From the NCBI GenBank assembly GCA_020161855.1, contig JAIUNJ010000001.1, forward strand, positions 1 through 64,000: 64,000 nucleotides of DNA. Reading direction: 5' to 3'. The notes under the pieces are model-generated. The model did no database searches. It worked only from the letters and a program-made list of their open reading frames with translations, and was not told the origin of the DNA. Positions 44,742-54,045 of this stretch are shown one piece after another; position 1 is the stretch's first letter, and every line of letters starts with the position of its first letter. Position numbers and translations under genes: made by a program. This stretch comes from Pseudomonadota bacterium. Its GTDB lineage: Bacteria > Pseudomonadota > Alphaproteobacteria > Rhizobiales > Aestuariivirgaceae.

Positions 44742-44851
44742 TCGTCTCTAAACCCATTTCTGGATTGTCCACAAATCTAGTGAAACACCGCGCGCCTGTC
44801 AAGCACTAAATTCATAAAAAAGGAAATAAAGAAAAACAGCGGATAAAACAA

Positions 44852-44881
44852 GGGCCTGGGCCGTATCCCGGCGCCAGGCCC
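44852..44881 (-). terminator. Terminator after the YegP-like gene
   Basis: On the minus strand GGGCCTGG and CCAGGCCC form a perfect eight-base stem, with inner GCC/GGC pairs around a short loop, followed by TTGTTTTATC. It begins about 20 bases after the stop codon of the gene and is in the right orientation. Confidence 0.7.
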
Positions 44882-44899
44882 CGATCGATTGCCGCAACG

Positions 44900-45205
44900 T
44901 CAGCCCTTGAAGCCGTTCATCCGGGCGTTGTTCTTGCAGGCTGCGGGCGAGGAAAAGGCCTCGGTCGACTTGCCGACCTGCTTGCCATTCGCCATGGAGA
45001 AGCAGCGCCAGCGGCTCTGGCCGTTCTTGTCCTTGTAGAATTCCCACTTGTCCTTGGCGGTATCGCGGTTGGCGTTGGCCTCACAATCCTTCTTGGCCTT
45101 GTAGCTCTCGGAGGATGCGCCGACGATCTCGCCGTTCGAAGCCGTGCGCCGCCAGCGGAACTCACCGCGCTTGTCCTTGTAAACTTCCAGTTCGTATTCA
45201 GCCAT
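44900..45205 (-). CDS. YegP-family (DUF1508) protein
   Basis: The chosen ATG at 45205 gives 101 residues with two DUF1508 repeats: YELEVYKDKRGEFRWRRTASNGEIVGASSESYKAKKDCEANA and KWEFYKDKNGQSRWRCFSMANGKQVGKSTEAFSSPAACKNNA. Each repeat has the WR/W-R, NG-x-x-V-x-x-S-x-E pattern. No enzymatic role is known. Transcription runs toward two terminators, so the gene is probably monocistronic, just downstream of grpE on the same strand. Confidence 0.85.
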   Translation of the reverse strand: MAEYELEVYKDKRGEFRWRRTASNGEIVGASSESYKAKKDCEANANRDTAKDKWEFYKDKNGQSRWRCFSMANGKQVGKSTEAFSSPAACKNNARMNGFKG

Positions 45206-45295
45206 CTGCGGGCCTCCCCGGTCCTTTGTGTCCCCTGCCGACTGCGGCAGGGCGAGTCGCAGAGAATCGCAACACTGCGGCAAAGTCCAGTGAAA

Positions 45296-45886
45296 TCAGC
45301 CTTCCGCCTTGGCAACACCCACAAGAGCGGGCCTCAGGCAGCGGTCGCCCACGGCATAGCCGGCCTGGATTTCCTGCATCACCGTGCCGGGCGGCTTCTC
45401 GGCGGTCGGCACCTCGAACATGGCCTGGTGGAAATTCGGATCGAACTTCTGGCCAACGGTCTCGAGCTTGCGGATATGGTGGCGCTGGAACACCGAGAGC
45501 AGTTCGCGCTCGGTCAACTCGATGCCCTCGAGAAACTTCTTCATCACCTCGTCGATGATGTCACGCTCCTCGGCAGGCACGGCGGCCAGCGCCCGTGACA
45601 GCGAATCCGCCACCCCCAAAAGGTCGCGGGCGAAGTTGCTGGCGGCATAGAGTGTCGCTTCAGCCTTCTCGCGATCGGCGCGCTTGCGCAGGTTTTCCAT
45701 ATCGGCGGCAAGGCGCAGGAGGCGGTCCTTCCCGGCGGCGATCTCCTCCTTGAGGCCTGCAATCTCGGCATCGCGTGGATCGCAAACATCCGCGTCGCCC
45801 AGGAGGATTTCATCGGCCGCAGCCTCCAGGGCCTCAGGCGTCAGTGCGGCTGCCTGTGCGTCGGAGTGCGGCTTCGTATCGGACAT
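45296..45886 (-). CDS. grpE: Nucleotide exchange factor GrpE
   Basis: From the ATG at 45886 (GGAAA before it) the protein has 196 residues. The middle is a long helix (LKEEIAAGKDRLLRLAADMENLRKRADREKAEATLYAASNFARDLLGVADSLSRAL) and the C-terminus has the beta-domain VGQKFDPNFHQAMFEVPTAEKPPGTVMQEIQAGYAVGDRCLRPALVGVA, as in all GrpE proteins. It releases ADP from DnaK. It follows hrcA with 72 bases between, in the same direction, the usual heat-shock pair of this group. The alternative start (MNGND) is less well placed. Confidence 0.95.
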   Translation of the reverse strand: MSDTKPHSDAQAAALTPEALEAAADEILLGDADVCDPRDAEIAGLKEEIAAGKDRLLRLAADMENLRKRADREKAEATLYAASNFARDLLGVADSLSRALAAVPAEERDIIDEVMKKFLEGIELTERELLSVFQRHHIRKLETVGQKFDPNFHQAMFEVPTAEKPPGTVMQEIQAGYAVGDRCLRPALVGVAKAEG

Positions 45887-45958
45887 GTCGTTTCCGTTCA
45901 TCATTCGTGATCTGCGGGGTGAAATCTGCCCCGCATATCGGCGGGACGAACCCAAAAA

Positions 45959-47050
45959 TCAAGAGATGAGACGCCCCACCACCTTGGCCGTGTAATCGAC
46001 CATGGGGATGATCCGGGCATAGTTGAGGCGCGTCGGCCCGATGATGCCGAGCACGCCGACGATCATGCCTTCGTCGTTGCGGAAGGGCGCGGCTACCAGC
46101 GATGACCCCGACATCGAAAAAAGCTTGCTCTCCGAGCCGATGAAGATGCGCACGCCATCGGCACGCTCGGCCAGCCCGAGCAGATCGACCAGCTCGCGCT
46201 TGTTCTCGATATCCTGGAAGAGCCTCCCGATGCGCTCGAGGTCGGCGCTGGCGGTGGCGTTTTCCAGAAGCTTGGCCTGGCCCTTCACGATCAGCGACTT
46301 GGAATCGGGATCATTGGCGCCGGACCACACGGCCACACCGCCCTCGACAAGCCGGGCAGAAAGATCATCAAGCTCTGTCCGCAGCGAGGCCAGTTCCGTG
46401 GCGATCAGGCGCTGCACCTCGGCGATGGTCTTGCCCTGGGCCTGGGCCGAAAGATAATTGCTGGCGCGGATGAAGACCGAAGCCGGAAGCCCCGGCGGCA
46501 CGTCGATGATACGGTTCTCGACATTGCCATCCTCGGTCACGAGAATCACAAGCGCCCGCCCCGGTGCCAGGTTGACGAATTCGATGTGCTTGAGCCTGGC
46601 ATTGAGCTTGGGCGACAGCACCACGCCGGCGCAATGCGAAAGCCCGGAGAGCAGCATGGTGGCATCGCCGAGCACATCCTCGACCCGGCGCTGGCGGTTG
46701 GACGCCTTCACCTGGGCATCGATGCGGGCGCGTTCTTCCTGCGAGATCGACCCCACTTCGAGCAGGGCGTCGACGAAGAAGCGCAGTCCCATCTCCGTGG
46801 GCACCCGGCCCGCCGAGGTGTGCGGCGAATAGATGAGGCCTGAGTCCTCGAGATCCATCATCACGTTGCGGATCGAGGCGGGCGACAGGCTGGATGGAAA
46901 GATCTTCGAGATGGTGCGCGAGCCGACGGGCTCGCCGGTCTCGAGATAGGTGTCGACAAGGCTGCGGAAAATTTCCCGCGAGCGCTGGTCGAGGCTGGCA
47001 ATGCCGGCGAGCTTTTCGTCCACCGGCGGCTTGGGCGGCAGGATCGTCAT
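45959..47050 (-). CDS. hrcA: Heat-inducible transcriptional repressor HrcA
   Basis: From the ATG at 47050 the protein has 363 residues. The N-terminus has the winged helix of HrcA ([74 protein letters not shown]) and the C-terminus the dimer domain with [23 protein letters not shown]. It represses class I heat-shock genes by binding CIRCE sequences; none was found within this window, so the target is elsewhere (groESL). No Shine-Dalgarno sequence precedes the ATG, which begins right after the promoter. The gene diverges from rph. Confidence 0.95.
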   Translation of the reverse strand: MTILPPKPPVDEKLAGIASLDQRSREIFRSLVDTYLETGEPVGSRTISKIFPSSLSPASIRNVMMDLEDSGLIYSPHTSAGRVPTEMGLRFFVDALLEVGSISQEERARIDAQVKASNRQRRVEDVLGDATMLLSGLSHCAGVVLSPKLNARLKHIEFVNLAPGRALVILVTEDGNVENRIIDVPPGLPASVFIRASNYLSAQAQGKTIAEVQRLIATELASLRTELDDLSARLVEGGVAVWSGANDPDSKSLIVKGQAKLLENATASADLERIGRLFQDIENKRELVDLLGLAERADGVRIFIGSESKLFSMSGSSLVAAPFRNDEGMIVGVLGIIGPTRLNYARIIPMVDYTAKVVGRLIS

Positions 47051-47056
47051 GGGCAA

Positions 47057-47085
47057 AAGATAGAAAGCGGGTTGGCCTTGGTCAA
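47057..47085 (-). promoter_or_regulatory. Sigma-70-like promoter of hrcA, probably giving a leaderless mRNA
   Basis: On the minus strand TTGACC (-35) and TATCTT (-10) are separated by 17 bases. The -10 ends six bases before the hrcA ATG and no Shine-Dalgarno sequence intervenes, so transcription should start at or next to the initiation codon. Confidence 0.6.
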
Positions 47086-47130
47086 TGTTTGAGGCTAAAG
47101 CCCCCCGATCCAGCCACAGAGGATCATCCC

Positions 47131-47844
47131 ATGCGTCCATCGGGACGAAAGCCAGACCAGTTGCGCGCCGTCAGTTTCGAGCGCGGATTTACCAAACATG
47201 CCGAAGGCTCCTGCCTCGTCAGGTTCGGCGAGACCCATGTGCTCGTCACCGCCTCCCTCGATGAGAAGGTGCCGCCCTGGCTCAAGGGCGCCGGCAAGGG
47301 CTGGGTCACGGCCGAATACGGCATGCTGCCGCGCGCCACCCATGAGCGCACCCGCCGCGAGGCGGCGGCAGGCAAGCAGTCGGGCCGCACCCAGGAAATC
47401 CAGCGCCTCATCGGCCGCTCGCTCCGCGCCGTCGTCGATCTCAAGGAACTGGGTGAACGCCAGATCACGCTCGACTGCGATGTGCTGCAGGCCGATGGCG
47501 GAACGCGCACCGCCGCCATTACCGGCTCATGGATCGCGCTGCATGATTGCCTGAAGTGGATGGAAGCCCGGCAGATGTTCGCCAGATGGCCGCTCAAGGA
47601 CCACGTGGCCGCCATCTCCTGCGGCATCCATGGCGGCACGCCGGTCCTCGACCTTGATTATCTCGAGGATTCCAGCGCGGGCACCGATGCCAACTTCGTC
47701 ATGACGGGAACAGGCGGCATCGTTGAAGTGCAGGGCACGGCGGAAGGCGAACCCTTCAGCCAGGACATGCTGCTGTCACTTCTGGGCCTCGCCCGCCAGG
47801 GCATCGGCACGCTGGTCGAGATGCAGAAGAAGGCCGTGCAATGA
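47131..47844 (+). CDS. rph: Ribonuclease PH
   Basis: The 237-residue enzyme starts [27 protein letters not shown] and has the family segments [37 protein letters not shown] (phosphate-binding Arg region), [20 protein letters not shown] and [31 protein letters not shown]. It trims the 3' ends of tRNA precursors using phosphate. AGAGGA lies seven bases before the ATG. The product is part of the rph-rdgB-hemW cluster, with the next gene overlapping by four bases. Confidence 0.95.
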   Translation: MRPSGRKPDQLRAVSFERGFTKHAEGSCLVRFGETHVLVTASLDEKVPPWLKGAGKGWVTAEYGMLPRATHERTRREAAAGKQSGRTQEIQRLIGRSLRAVVDLKELGERQITLDCDVLQADGGTRTAAITGSWIALHDCLKWMEARQMFARWPLKDHVAAISCGIHGGTPVLDLDYLEDSSAGTDANFVMTGTGGIVEVQGTAEGEPFSQDMLLSLLGLARQGIGTLVEMQKKAVQ

Positions 47845-48449
47845 AACGCACCCTGCGCGGCGAGAAGGTCCTGATCGCCACCCACAACAAGGGCAAGCTC
47901 GAGGAGTTCCGCGAGATCCTCGCGCCCTTCAGCGTGACCGTTGTGAGTGCTGGCGAACTAGGTCTTGCCGAGCCGGAGGAAACTGAAAGCACATTCGAGG
48001 GCAATGCCCGCATCAAGGCTCAGGCCGCGATGGAGGCAACGGGCCTCATCACCATCTCGGATGACTCAGGTCTTTGCGTCGACGCGCTCGATGGCGCGCC
48101 TGGCGTCTACACGGCGAACTGGGCCGGTCCCAACCGTGACTGGATGATGGCCATGCGCACGGTCGAGGAAAAGCTGCAGGCCAAAGGCGCCACGGCAGCC
48201 GCACAGCGCACCGCCTCCTTCATGGCGACACTCTGCGTGCTCTGGCCCGATGGCGAGGAACGCTTCTATGTCGGCAAGGTGCCGGGCCATCTTTCGTGGC
48301 CGCCGCGCGGCGCCTTCGGCCATGGCTATGATCCGGTCTTCGTGCCGGACGGCGAAACCACGACCTATGGCGAAATGAGCCACGAGAAGAAGAATTCGCT
48401 CTCACACCGGGCCCGCGCCGTCGAAAAGCTGGTGAAGGATCTGTTTTGA
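47841..48449 (+). CDS. rdgB: RdgB/HAM1 family non-canonical purine NTP pyrophosphatase
   Basis: The 202-residue protein has the classical opening [19 protein letters not shown] at residues 9-27, [25 protein letters not shown] near 73-97 and [12 protein letters not shown]-like segment [15 protein letters not shown] near 155-169. It hydrolyses dITP, XTP and related abnormal nucleotides to the monophosphate and so keeps them out of DNA. Start and stop both overlap neighbouring genes by four bases, showing translational coupling in the rph-rdgB-hemW unit. Confidence 0.95.
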   Translation: MKRTLRGEKVLIATHNKGKLEEFREILAPFSVTVVSAGELGLAEPEETESTFEGNARIKAQAAMEATGLITISDDSGLCVDALDGAPGVYTANWAGPNRDWMMAMRTVEEKLQAKGATAAAQRTASFMATLCVLWPDGEERFYVGKVPGHLSWPPRGAFGHGYDPVFVPDGETTTYGEMSHEKKNSLSHRARAVEKLVKDLF

Positions 48450-49591
48450 GCGGGGATGCCTTCGGCGTCTATGTCCACTGGCCCTTCTGCAAGGCCAAGT
48501 GCCCCTACTGCGACTTCAACAGCCATGTGCGCCACCAACCGGTGGATGAGATGTCCTTTGCCCGCACCCTCGTGACGGAGCTGAAATCCTTTCACGCCCG
48601 CAGGCCCCACCGCACCGTATCGAGCATCTTCTTCGGCGGCGGCACGCCGTCGCTGATGCCGCCTGCCGCCGTCGCTCATGTGCTGGATGGTATCGCGGCA
48701 CTCTGGCCTGTTGCCCCGGATGCAGAGATCACACTTGAGGCCAATCCAACCTCGGTCGAGGCGGAGAACTTTCGCGGCTATCGCAGCGCCGGGGTGAACC
48801 GTGTTTCCGTGGGCGTACAGTCGCTCGACGCCGCCGATCTCAAGGCGCTGGGCCGGCAGCATACGCCGGAAGAAGCCCGCGCTGCCTTTCAGCTCGCCGC
48901 GAAAATCTTTCCGCGCGTCTCCTTCGACCTGATCTATGCCCGGCCGAGGCAGAGCCGCGAGAGCTGGCGCGCCGAACTTTCGCAGGCGCTCTGCGAGCAG
49001 CAGGGCCACATGTCGCTCTATCAGCTTACCATCGAGCCTGAGACGCGCTTTGCCGATCTCTTCCGTGAGGGCAAGCTCGCGATCCCGGAAGACGATCTCG
49101 CCGCTGACCTCTACGACATCACGCAGGAGCTCACGGCGCAGCACGGCCTCTCCTGCTACGAAATCTCCAACCATGCAGCCCCGGGCCATGAAAGCAGGCA
49201 CAACCTGCTCTACTGGCGCTATGGCGAATATGCGGGCGTCGGCCCCGGTGCACACAGCCGCATCGCTGATGGCGACAACAGGCTCGCCATCATGAACGAG
49301 AAACATCCCGAAACCTGGCGCGACCGCGTGGCAAGCGCGGGCCACGGCATCGCCTCGAGCGAGACCGTGACGCCGCAGGAACAGGCCCGCGAATATGTGC
49401 TGATGGGTTTGCGCATTGCGGAAGGCATTTCGCTGGCGCGCTACGAAGCCCTGGCCGGACGCTCCATGAGCACGGCGCAGATTGCAATGCTCTCCGATCT
49501 CGGCCTCGTCACTCAGAAGGCTGACCGGCTTGCTGCGACCCAGGCGGGGCGGCGCGTGCTCAACGGGCTCATTGCCGAACTGGTGGACTGA
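48446..49591 (+). CDS. hemW: HemW-like radical SAM heme chaperone
   Basis: The start is a TTG overlapping the rdgB stop. The 381-residue protein begins FGVYVHWPFCKAKCPYCDFN, with the CxxxCxxC cluster motif in CKAKCPYC, followed by SSIFFGGGTPSLMPP and GVNRVSVGVQSLDAADLKALGR, as in HemW. Family members were once annotated as coproporphyrinogen III oxidase but are thought to deliver heme. Its stop is 23 bases beyond the stop of the DUF126 gene on the opposite strand, so the two genes overlap at their 3' ends. Confidence 0.93.
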   Translation: MSGDAFGVYVHWPFCKAKCPYCDFNSHVRHQPVDEMSFARTLVTELKSFHARRPHRTVSSIFFGGGTPSLMPPAAVAHVLDGIAALWPVAPDAEITLEANPTSVEAENFRGYRSAGVNRVSVGVQSLDAADLKALGRQHTPEEARAAFQLAAKIFPRVSFDLIYARPRQSRESWRAELSQALCEQQGHMSLYQLTIEPETRFADLFREGKLAIPEDDLAADLYDITQELTAQHGLSCYEISNHAAPGHESRHNLLYWRYGEYAGVGPGAHSRIADGDNRLAIMNEKHPETWRDRVASAGHGIASSETVTPQEQAREYVLMGLRIAEGISLARYEALAGRSMSTAQIAMLSDLGLVTQKADRLAATQAGRRVLNGLIAELVD

Positions 49592-49985
49592 CCACACCGT
49601 CCGCCGCGATCGCCAGTTCAGGCCAGGTCACAAGCAGGGCATAGTCTTCCGGCGCCACTGCGATCACCGGGCAGTCGCGCTGGTACAAGGCTGCCGCAAC
49701 GGCAGCACCGATGGCGAGATTGATATCCGGCGTGATCAGAATGACACCTTTCGGGCCTGTGCCGCGGCGGATCGCTTCGGCAATGCCGCCCGGCGTTCCA
49801 CCGGAACCGCGCGTTTCCGGCAGCAGCAGAATCCGGCCCGCCATCGCCGAACCGCATTGCGGATGATGCACATCGACGATCCGGCCGGTGCGCGGATCGA
49901 AAGCGCCCCAGAAACTCACGGGTTCGCTCAACACCAGCGCAGGCCCCTGCGCCGTTCCGGCATTGAGGATGCGGCCCCGGATCAT
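49569..49985 (-). CDS. Aconitase X small subunit (DUF126)
   Basis: The 138-residue product starts MIRGRILNAGTAQGPALVLSEPVSFWGAFDPRTGRIVD and continues with HPQCGSAMAGRILLLPETRGSGG, the swivelling-domain features of AcnX small subunits (Asp-x-x-Thr-Gly-x-Ile-x-Asp and Gly-x-x-Gly-Ser motifs). It overlaps the stop of the large subunit gene by four bases and must form a complex with its product. It carries the substrate-binding swivel of the enzyme. Its 3' end also overlaps hemW. It is the last gene of an eight-gene operon. Confidence 0.88.
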   Translation of the reverse strand: MIRGRILNAGTAQGPALVLSEPVSFWGAFDPRTGRIVDVHHPQCGSAMAGRILLLPETRGSGGTPGGIAEAIRRGTGPKGVILITPDINLAIGAAVAAALYQRDCPVIAVAPEDYALLVTWPELAIAADGVVSPPVRQ

Positions 49986-51250
49986 GCAAGCGCCTCCCAG
50001 AGCCTGCTGTCGCGCCATACCTCGCCGCGCACGGCGCTTTCGACGCATTCGCGCAGTGACCCAAAGCAGACCTCGACCGGCAGCATGCCCGGGGCATAGT
50101 AGGCCCATTTCGCAGCATTGGTCATGGCCCGCCCGCGCACCTGCCGGATGCCCGGCGTGTAGTAGCTGCAGATGTCAGCCACCACCGTGACCCCTGCTCT
50201 CTCAAGTTCGGCGAGCCAGCCCTTGCCCGCGATATAGTCGCGCACGAAGCGGCTCGTGGTAATGACACAGGAAAGGTTGCCGCTGATGCGGCGACCGTCG
50301 AGCGCCTTGACGACATCGGCGAATTCATTTGCCGAGAAATGCGGTGTGCCGAAGGCCACGAGATCGAGCGGACCATCCCTGCCCGAGGTCAGCACGTCAC
50401 GCGCCGCTTTGAGGTCGTCATGGCTCACGCGATGCTGCGGACCGCCAGCGAAGACCGCATCGGCATCCGGCGCTTCCGGTGTCACCCCCACGCCATGCCA
50501 GAGCTCGACACCGCCCGAAGCGGCCACGGCGGAACTGACGGCCTTGAGATTGTCTTCGTTCGCCTTTGCAGGCAGGCCGGTGATCACCGGAATGCGCCGC
50601 CCTGAAACGCGGCCGACGTGATGCCCGAGCAGATGATAGAAAATATCTTCCTGCCGCCATTCTTCGGCGACATCCGAAAGATCGAAGAGCAGCTGGGCGC
50701 GCCTGCCCTCATCGGTGTGAAGACCGGCGAAGGGAGCCTTGCCGACCAGCGCACAGGCGACGTCAAGATAGTCGCCATACTTGTTGGTGCGGCAACCGGC
50801 GATGGAATTGTAGAAGGTGACGGCGTTGCTCTCGCCCACGACGATATGAGCGCCCTTCCTCGGGCGGCCGGGCAGATGGTAGGGCGCGCAGGTCCAGACG
50901 GGCGTGCAGCCCAGCGCCTCATAGAGTTCCATCAGCTTGCGTGCGCCCTGCACCATCTCCTGATCCGGATTGCCATCATAAAGATCGAAATGGGTGAGGC
51001 TGACGACGCCGTTGTTGCTCCAGCTCGGCACGGCAAAGCGGGCATCATGGTCGAGCAGGTATTGCACGAAGTCGATATGGGCCTGGCCGCTGTAGAAGCA
51101 GGCATCGATATGGGCAAAGCTCACGGGGATCAGCCGCGGCGCTTCCATGATCTGTGCGGCCTGGACGACAAGCTCCATGGCGAGCTTCATGGCCGGCCCG
51201 CGCGCACCTTGCAACAGCGCGCGGTCAGCCTCGTCCAGTTGCAGCGTCAC
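49982..51250 (-). CDS. Aconitase X catalytic (large) subunit
   Basis: The 422-residue protein shows the AcnX signature GESNAVTFYNSIAGCRTNKYGDYLDVACAL near 148-177, GGPQHRVSHDDLKA, and the C-terminal MTNAAKWAYYAPGMLPVEV; Cys residues at GCRTNKYG and VVADICSYY are placed for the Fe-S cluster. AcnX enzymes are [Fe-S]-dependent dehydratases: bacterial ones act on cis-3-hydroxy-L-proline, archaeal ones on phosphomevalonate. Here the split form (large plus DUF126 subunit) is next to a dehydrogenase and an importer, so a hydroxyproline-type substrate is likely but not shown. The start overlaps the stop of the Gfo/Idh gene. Confidence 0.88.
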   Translation of the reverse strand: MTLQLDEADRALLQGARGPAMKLAMELVVQAAQIMEAPRLIPVSFAHIDACFYSGQAHIDFVQYLLDHDARFAVPSWSNNGVVSLTHFDLYDGNPDQEMVQGARKLMELYEALGCTPVWTCAPYHLPGRPRKGAHIVVGESNAVTFYNSIAGCRTNKYGDYLDVACALVGKAPFAGLHTDEGRRAQLLFDLSDVAEEWRQEDIFYHLLGHHVGRVSGRRIPVITGLPAKANEDNLKAVSSAVAASGGVELWHGVGVTPEAPDADAVFAGGPQHRVSHDDLKAARDVLTSGRDGPLDLVAFGTPHFSANEFADVVKALDGRRISGNLSCVITTSRFVRDYIAGKGWLAELERAGVTVVADICSYYTPGIRQVRGRAMTNAAKWAYYAPGMLPVEVCFGSLRECVESAVRGEVWRDSRLWEALA

Positions 51251-52236
51251 ACCTTTTCCCAGCGCCCGGTGCGGCCCGCCTTGAAGAAGGCATCGATGAT
51301 GCGCATGTTCTGGATGGCGTCACCAGGGCCCCATTTCAGCTTCTCCTTCTTGCGGATCACGCGGCCGAAGGCCTCGGCCTGGAGCCGGTACTGGTCGGAG
51401 ACGGGCATGGAGATCCATTTGCCCTTGTTCATGTCCATGCCCTGCACAAAGAGCCGGTTCGGCGCATCAGGTGGCGCGTTGAAGGGAATCTCGATCTCGA
51501 TGCGACCCTTCGTGCCCATGATCTGCACACGCTGGAAAGGGGCAAGCTGCGTCGAGACCGTGAAGTCGAGGTGGCGGCCATAGCCGAAATCGGCCATCCC
51601 GCCCATCAGCCGGTCGGTCTTGAACTTCGGGTCAAAGTCGATAGTGGCGGCGACGCGCAGCGGCTCGGCATCGAAGATATAGCGCGACACGGTGATCGGA
51701 TAGCAGCCGATGTCGAGCAACCCGCCACCGCCGATGTCAGACATGTTGCGGACATTCTTCGGGTCGCGATTGAAATAGCTGAAGAGCACCTGGATGGCGC
51801 GGACATCGCCGATCTCGCCCGCCTTCACGCGCTTCCTTGCCTCGATCCACTGGGTGGCATGGCGCACCATGAAGGCCTCGGCCACATGGATGCCCCTGGG
51901 CACGCGCAGCAGCTGCCGCGCCTCGCGGGCATTGAGTGCAATGGGCTTTTCGCAGAGCACATGCTTGCCTGCCGCCACGGCCGCCATGGTGAGCGGCACA
52001 TGCAGATGGTTGGGCAGGGGATTGTAGACAGCCTCGATCTCCGGATCGGCGAGCATCTCCTCATAGGAGCCATAGGCTTTCGGAATTCCGAGCTTGGCGG
52101 CGGCGGCCTTGGCCGTCTTCAACTGCCGTGACGAGATCGCCACGATCTCGAGTTCCCTGCTCTTGAGCATCCCCGGCAACACCTTGGCCATGCCGATGTT
52201 TGCCGTCGAGATGATGCCCCACTTAACCTTCGCCAT
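51247..52236 (-). CDS. Gfo/Idh/MocA-family oxidoreductase
   Basis: The 329-residue protein begins KVKWGIISTANIGMAKVLPGMLKS (Rossmann NAD(P) site) and contains AVYNPLPNHLHVPLTMAAVAAGKHVLCEKPIALNAREARQL, the EKP motif of the family, then SDIGGGGLLDIGCYPITVSRYIF. Members oxidise or reduce sugars, inositols, or biliverdin-like substrates; the true substrate is unknown. It lies between the MBL-fold gene and the AcnX genes and overlaps the latter by four bases, so it should act on a pathway intermediate, perhaps reducing or oxidising the AcnX product. Confidence 0.85.
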   Translation of the reverse strand: MAKVKWGIISTANIGMAKVLPGMLKSRELEIVAISSRQLKTAKAAAAKLGIPKAYGSYEEMLADPEIEAVYNPLPNHLHVPLTMAAVAAGKHVLCEKPIALNAREARQLLRVPRGIHVAEAFMVRHATQWIEARKRVKAGEIGDVRAIQVLFSYFNRDPKNVRNMSDIGGGGLLDIGCYPITVSRYIFDAEPLRVAATIDFDPKFKTDRLMGGMADFGYGRHLDFTVSTQLAPFQRVQIMGTKGRIEIEIPFNAPPDAPNRLFVQGMDMNKGKWISMPVSDQYRLQAEAFGRVIRKKEKLKWGPGDAIQNMRIIDAFFKAGRTGRWEKV

Positions 52237-52306
52237 CCAATCCTCCCATGTGCCCCGTGACAGGCCTTATGTCGCAAATGCCGCAAGTGGGCAATGCGAG
52301 GCGCTG

Positions 52307-53050
52307 TCAGAGCAGATGGCAGCCGGCCTTGCGCTTGCCGTCGAGATAGTCGTCGGTCAGTTGCCGGAAACGCACCGGGCCGAAGCTCGGAAAATGCCCG
52401 CCATGGACAATGGACACCGGCAGATCGCGCAGCCGCAGCATGCTGCGCACATAGTCATCCTGATTGGCGTGGTAGGTATCCTCGATCAGCGGGCCGTCAT
52501 AGACGATATCGCCTGACAGCAGGATGCCGGTGCGGCGTTCGAAAAGGCCGATGCCGCCGGGCGAATGGCCGGGCGTGTGGATAACCTCAAAGGCGCGGTC
52601 ACCGAGATCGATGACATCGCCATCCTCGAGAAGACGATCCGCCGGTGCCGCCGTGATGCGATAGTGCGCGGCATCCCAGCCTTCGGGCTGGCGGTCAAAC
52701 ATCTCGTCCGTGGCATAGGGAAGCGCCAGCGTCTTCGCGTTGTCCGGGGCGGCCAGAATTGCCGCCTCGGCAGAATGGACACAGCGCTGCGGAAACTCAT
52801 GATGGCAGCCGATGTGATCGAAATGCGTATGACTGGCAACGCAGGCGAGCGGCCTCTCACTGACCAGGGGCACATGGCTGCGCAATGAGAAATGCCCCAG
52901 CCCCGTGTCAAGCAACAGGTCGCGGTCGCGGCCGCGCACGTGCCACATGTTGCAGCGATAGAAGGGCTTGATCCAGGGCTCGTGAATGAGTGTGACGTCA
53001 TCGGCGCAGCGCACCGTCTCATACCATTGCCCGGCCGCGACCCTGATCAT
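52307..53050 (-). CDS. MBL-fold metallo-hydrolase
   Basis: The 247-residue protein has the metallo-beta-lactamase metal motif ASHTHFDHIGCHHEF (H-x-H-x-D-H) at about 92-106, then HTPGHSPGGIGLFERRTGILLSGDIVYDGPLI and VHGGHFPSFG. The fold is generic: members are lactonases, glyoxalases, ribonucleases or other hydrolases. The gene follows the ABC ATPase gene with a four-base overlap and is 70 bases upstream of the oxidoreductase gene (GGGAGGA precedes the latter). I infer a lactone- or ester-opening step in the same pathway; no substrate can be read from sequence. Confidence 0.85.
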   Translation of the reverse strand: MIRVAAGQWYETVRCADDVTLIHEPWIKPFYRCNMWHVRGRDRDLLLDTGLGHFSLRSHVPLVSERPLACVASHTHFDHIGCHHEFPQRCVHSAEAAILAAPDNAKTLALPYATDEMFDRQPEGWDAAHYRITAAPADRLLEDGDVIDLGDRAFEVIHTPGHSPGGIGLFERRTGILLSGDIVYDGPLIEDTYHANQDDYVRSMLRLRDLPVSIVHGGHFPSFGPVRFRQLTDDYLDGKRKAGCHLL

Positions 53051-54045
53051 CCGCCAAGTTCCATCACATGGCGGGGTGCGACGGCAAGATTCACTGTGTC
53101 GCCGATGGCAACGGCAAGCTCCGTGCCGGTGCGAATGGCAAAGACGAGTGCGAGATCATCCAGGCTGCGGGCCTGTATGCGTATGAAGCTGCCCTGATAG
53201 ACAATGCCCTCGATCTTCGCCGGTCCAAGATTTCCACCGGCCGAAACAATCTCGATGTGTTCGGGCCGGAGCGCCACCTGCCCCTTTGCCTTCAGCTTCA
53301 CGGCAACGGGACTCGCTACCGGGATCAGGGTGCTCTCACCCATGAAGGAGGCCGCAAAGGCGGTGCGCGGATTTGCATAGACCCGCTGCGGCGGCCCCTG
53401 ATCCTCGATACGGCCCTTGTTCATGACGACGATATGATCGGCAAGCGCCATGGCCTCTTCCTGATCATGCGTCACATGCACGAAAGCCGTTCCGACGCGC
53501 TGCTGCAGGGATTTCAGTTCATCCTGCATCTGGCGCCGGAGCTTGAGATCAAGCGCGCCCAGCGGTTCATCGAGGAGCAGCAATTGCGGCTCGACAACCA
53601 GCGCCCGTGCCAGTGCCACGCGCTGCCGCTGCCCGCCGGAAAGCTGATGCGGCTTGCGCGCAAAGGCGTCAGGCAGGCCGACGGTTGCCAGCATGGCACG
53701 GGCCTTCTCGTCACGCGCGGAACGCTCGACGCCGCGCATGCGCAGGCCGAAGCCCACATTGTCGCCCACCGTCATGTGCGGAAACAGGGCATAGTCCTGA
53801 AACACCGTCGCTGTCGGCCGCCGGGCGGGGGGCATCATCGTGCAGTCCTCGCCCTTGATGGTCACGCTGCCCGAAGTCGGCTGCAGGAAGCCGCCCAGAA
53901 TCGAGAGCAGCGTTGTCTTGCCCGAGCCCGAGGGCCCAAGCAGCACGGTGTAGCTTCCGGCGGCGATCGTCAGGGAGACATCGTCCAGCGCGGCCGTGGG
54001 GCCATAGCGCATGGTGAGGCTGCCGACGGCGGCAAGGGCGTTCAT
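53047..54045 (-). CDS. ABC transporter ATP-binding protein, PotA-like
   Basis: The 332-residue ATPase has Walker A GPSGSGKTT near 36-44, the signature LSGGQRQRVALARAL near 137-151, Walker B LLLLDEPLGALD and the H-loop VTHDQEEAMALAD. The C-terminal ~90 residues form a TOBE domain (PVASPVAVKLKAKGQVALRPEHIEI), which is typical of the polyamine/iron/2-aminoethylphosphonate class. It overlaps its neighbours by four bases at both ends. It powers uptake through the two permeases encoded upstream. Confidence 0.93.
   Translation of the reverse strand: MNALAAVGSLTMRYGPTAALDDVSLTIAAGSYTVLLGPSGSGKTTLLSILGGFLQPTSGSVTIKGEDCTMMPPARRPTATVFQDYALFPHMTVGDNVGFGLRMRGVERSARDEKARAMLATVGLPDAFARKPHQLSGGQRQRVALARALVVEPQLLLLDEPLGALDLKLRRQMQDELKSLQQRVGTAFVHVTHDQEEAMALADHIVVMNKGRIEDQGPPQRVYANPRTAFAASFMGESTLIPVASPVAVKLKAKGQVALRPEHIEIVSAGGNLGPAKIEGIVYQGSFIRIQARSLDDLALVFAIRTGTELAVAIGDTVNLAVAPRHVMELGG

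Larger units (their letters stand above)
44532..44899. other. 368-base intergenic region with repeats and terminators
   Basis: The stretch lies between the DUF4893 gene and the YegP-like gene. It contains a REP-like direct repeat (CCGTCATTCCAGCG at 44564-44577 and 44583-44596) with the hairpin TTCCAGC-GCAA-GCTGGAA at 44589-44606, plus two terminators on the minus strand (see separate entries). I see no gene or tRNA here. Confidence 0.55.

Noticed and set aside
44532-44899. CRISPR-like array in the repeat-bearing spacer
   Set aside because: Only two short direct repeats 19 bases apart occur, with a hairpin typical of REP elements; no regular spacing or Cas genes.
47051-47130. CIRCE element between hrcA and rph
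   Set aside because: I looked for TTAGCACTC with a matching inverted copy and found none here or upstream of dnaK; HrcA targets must be elsewhere.
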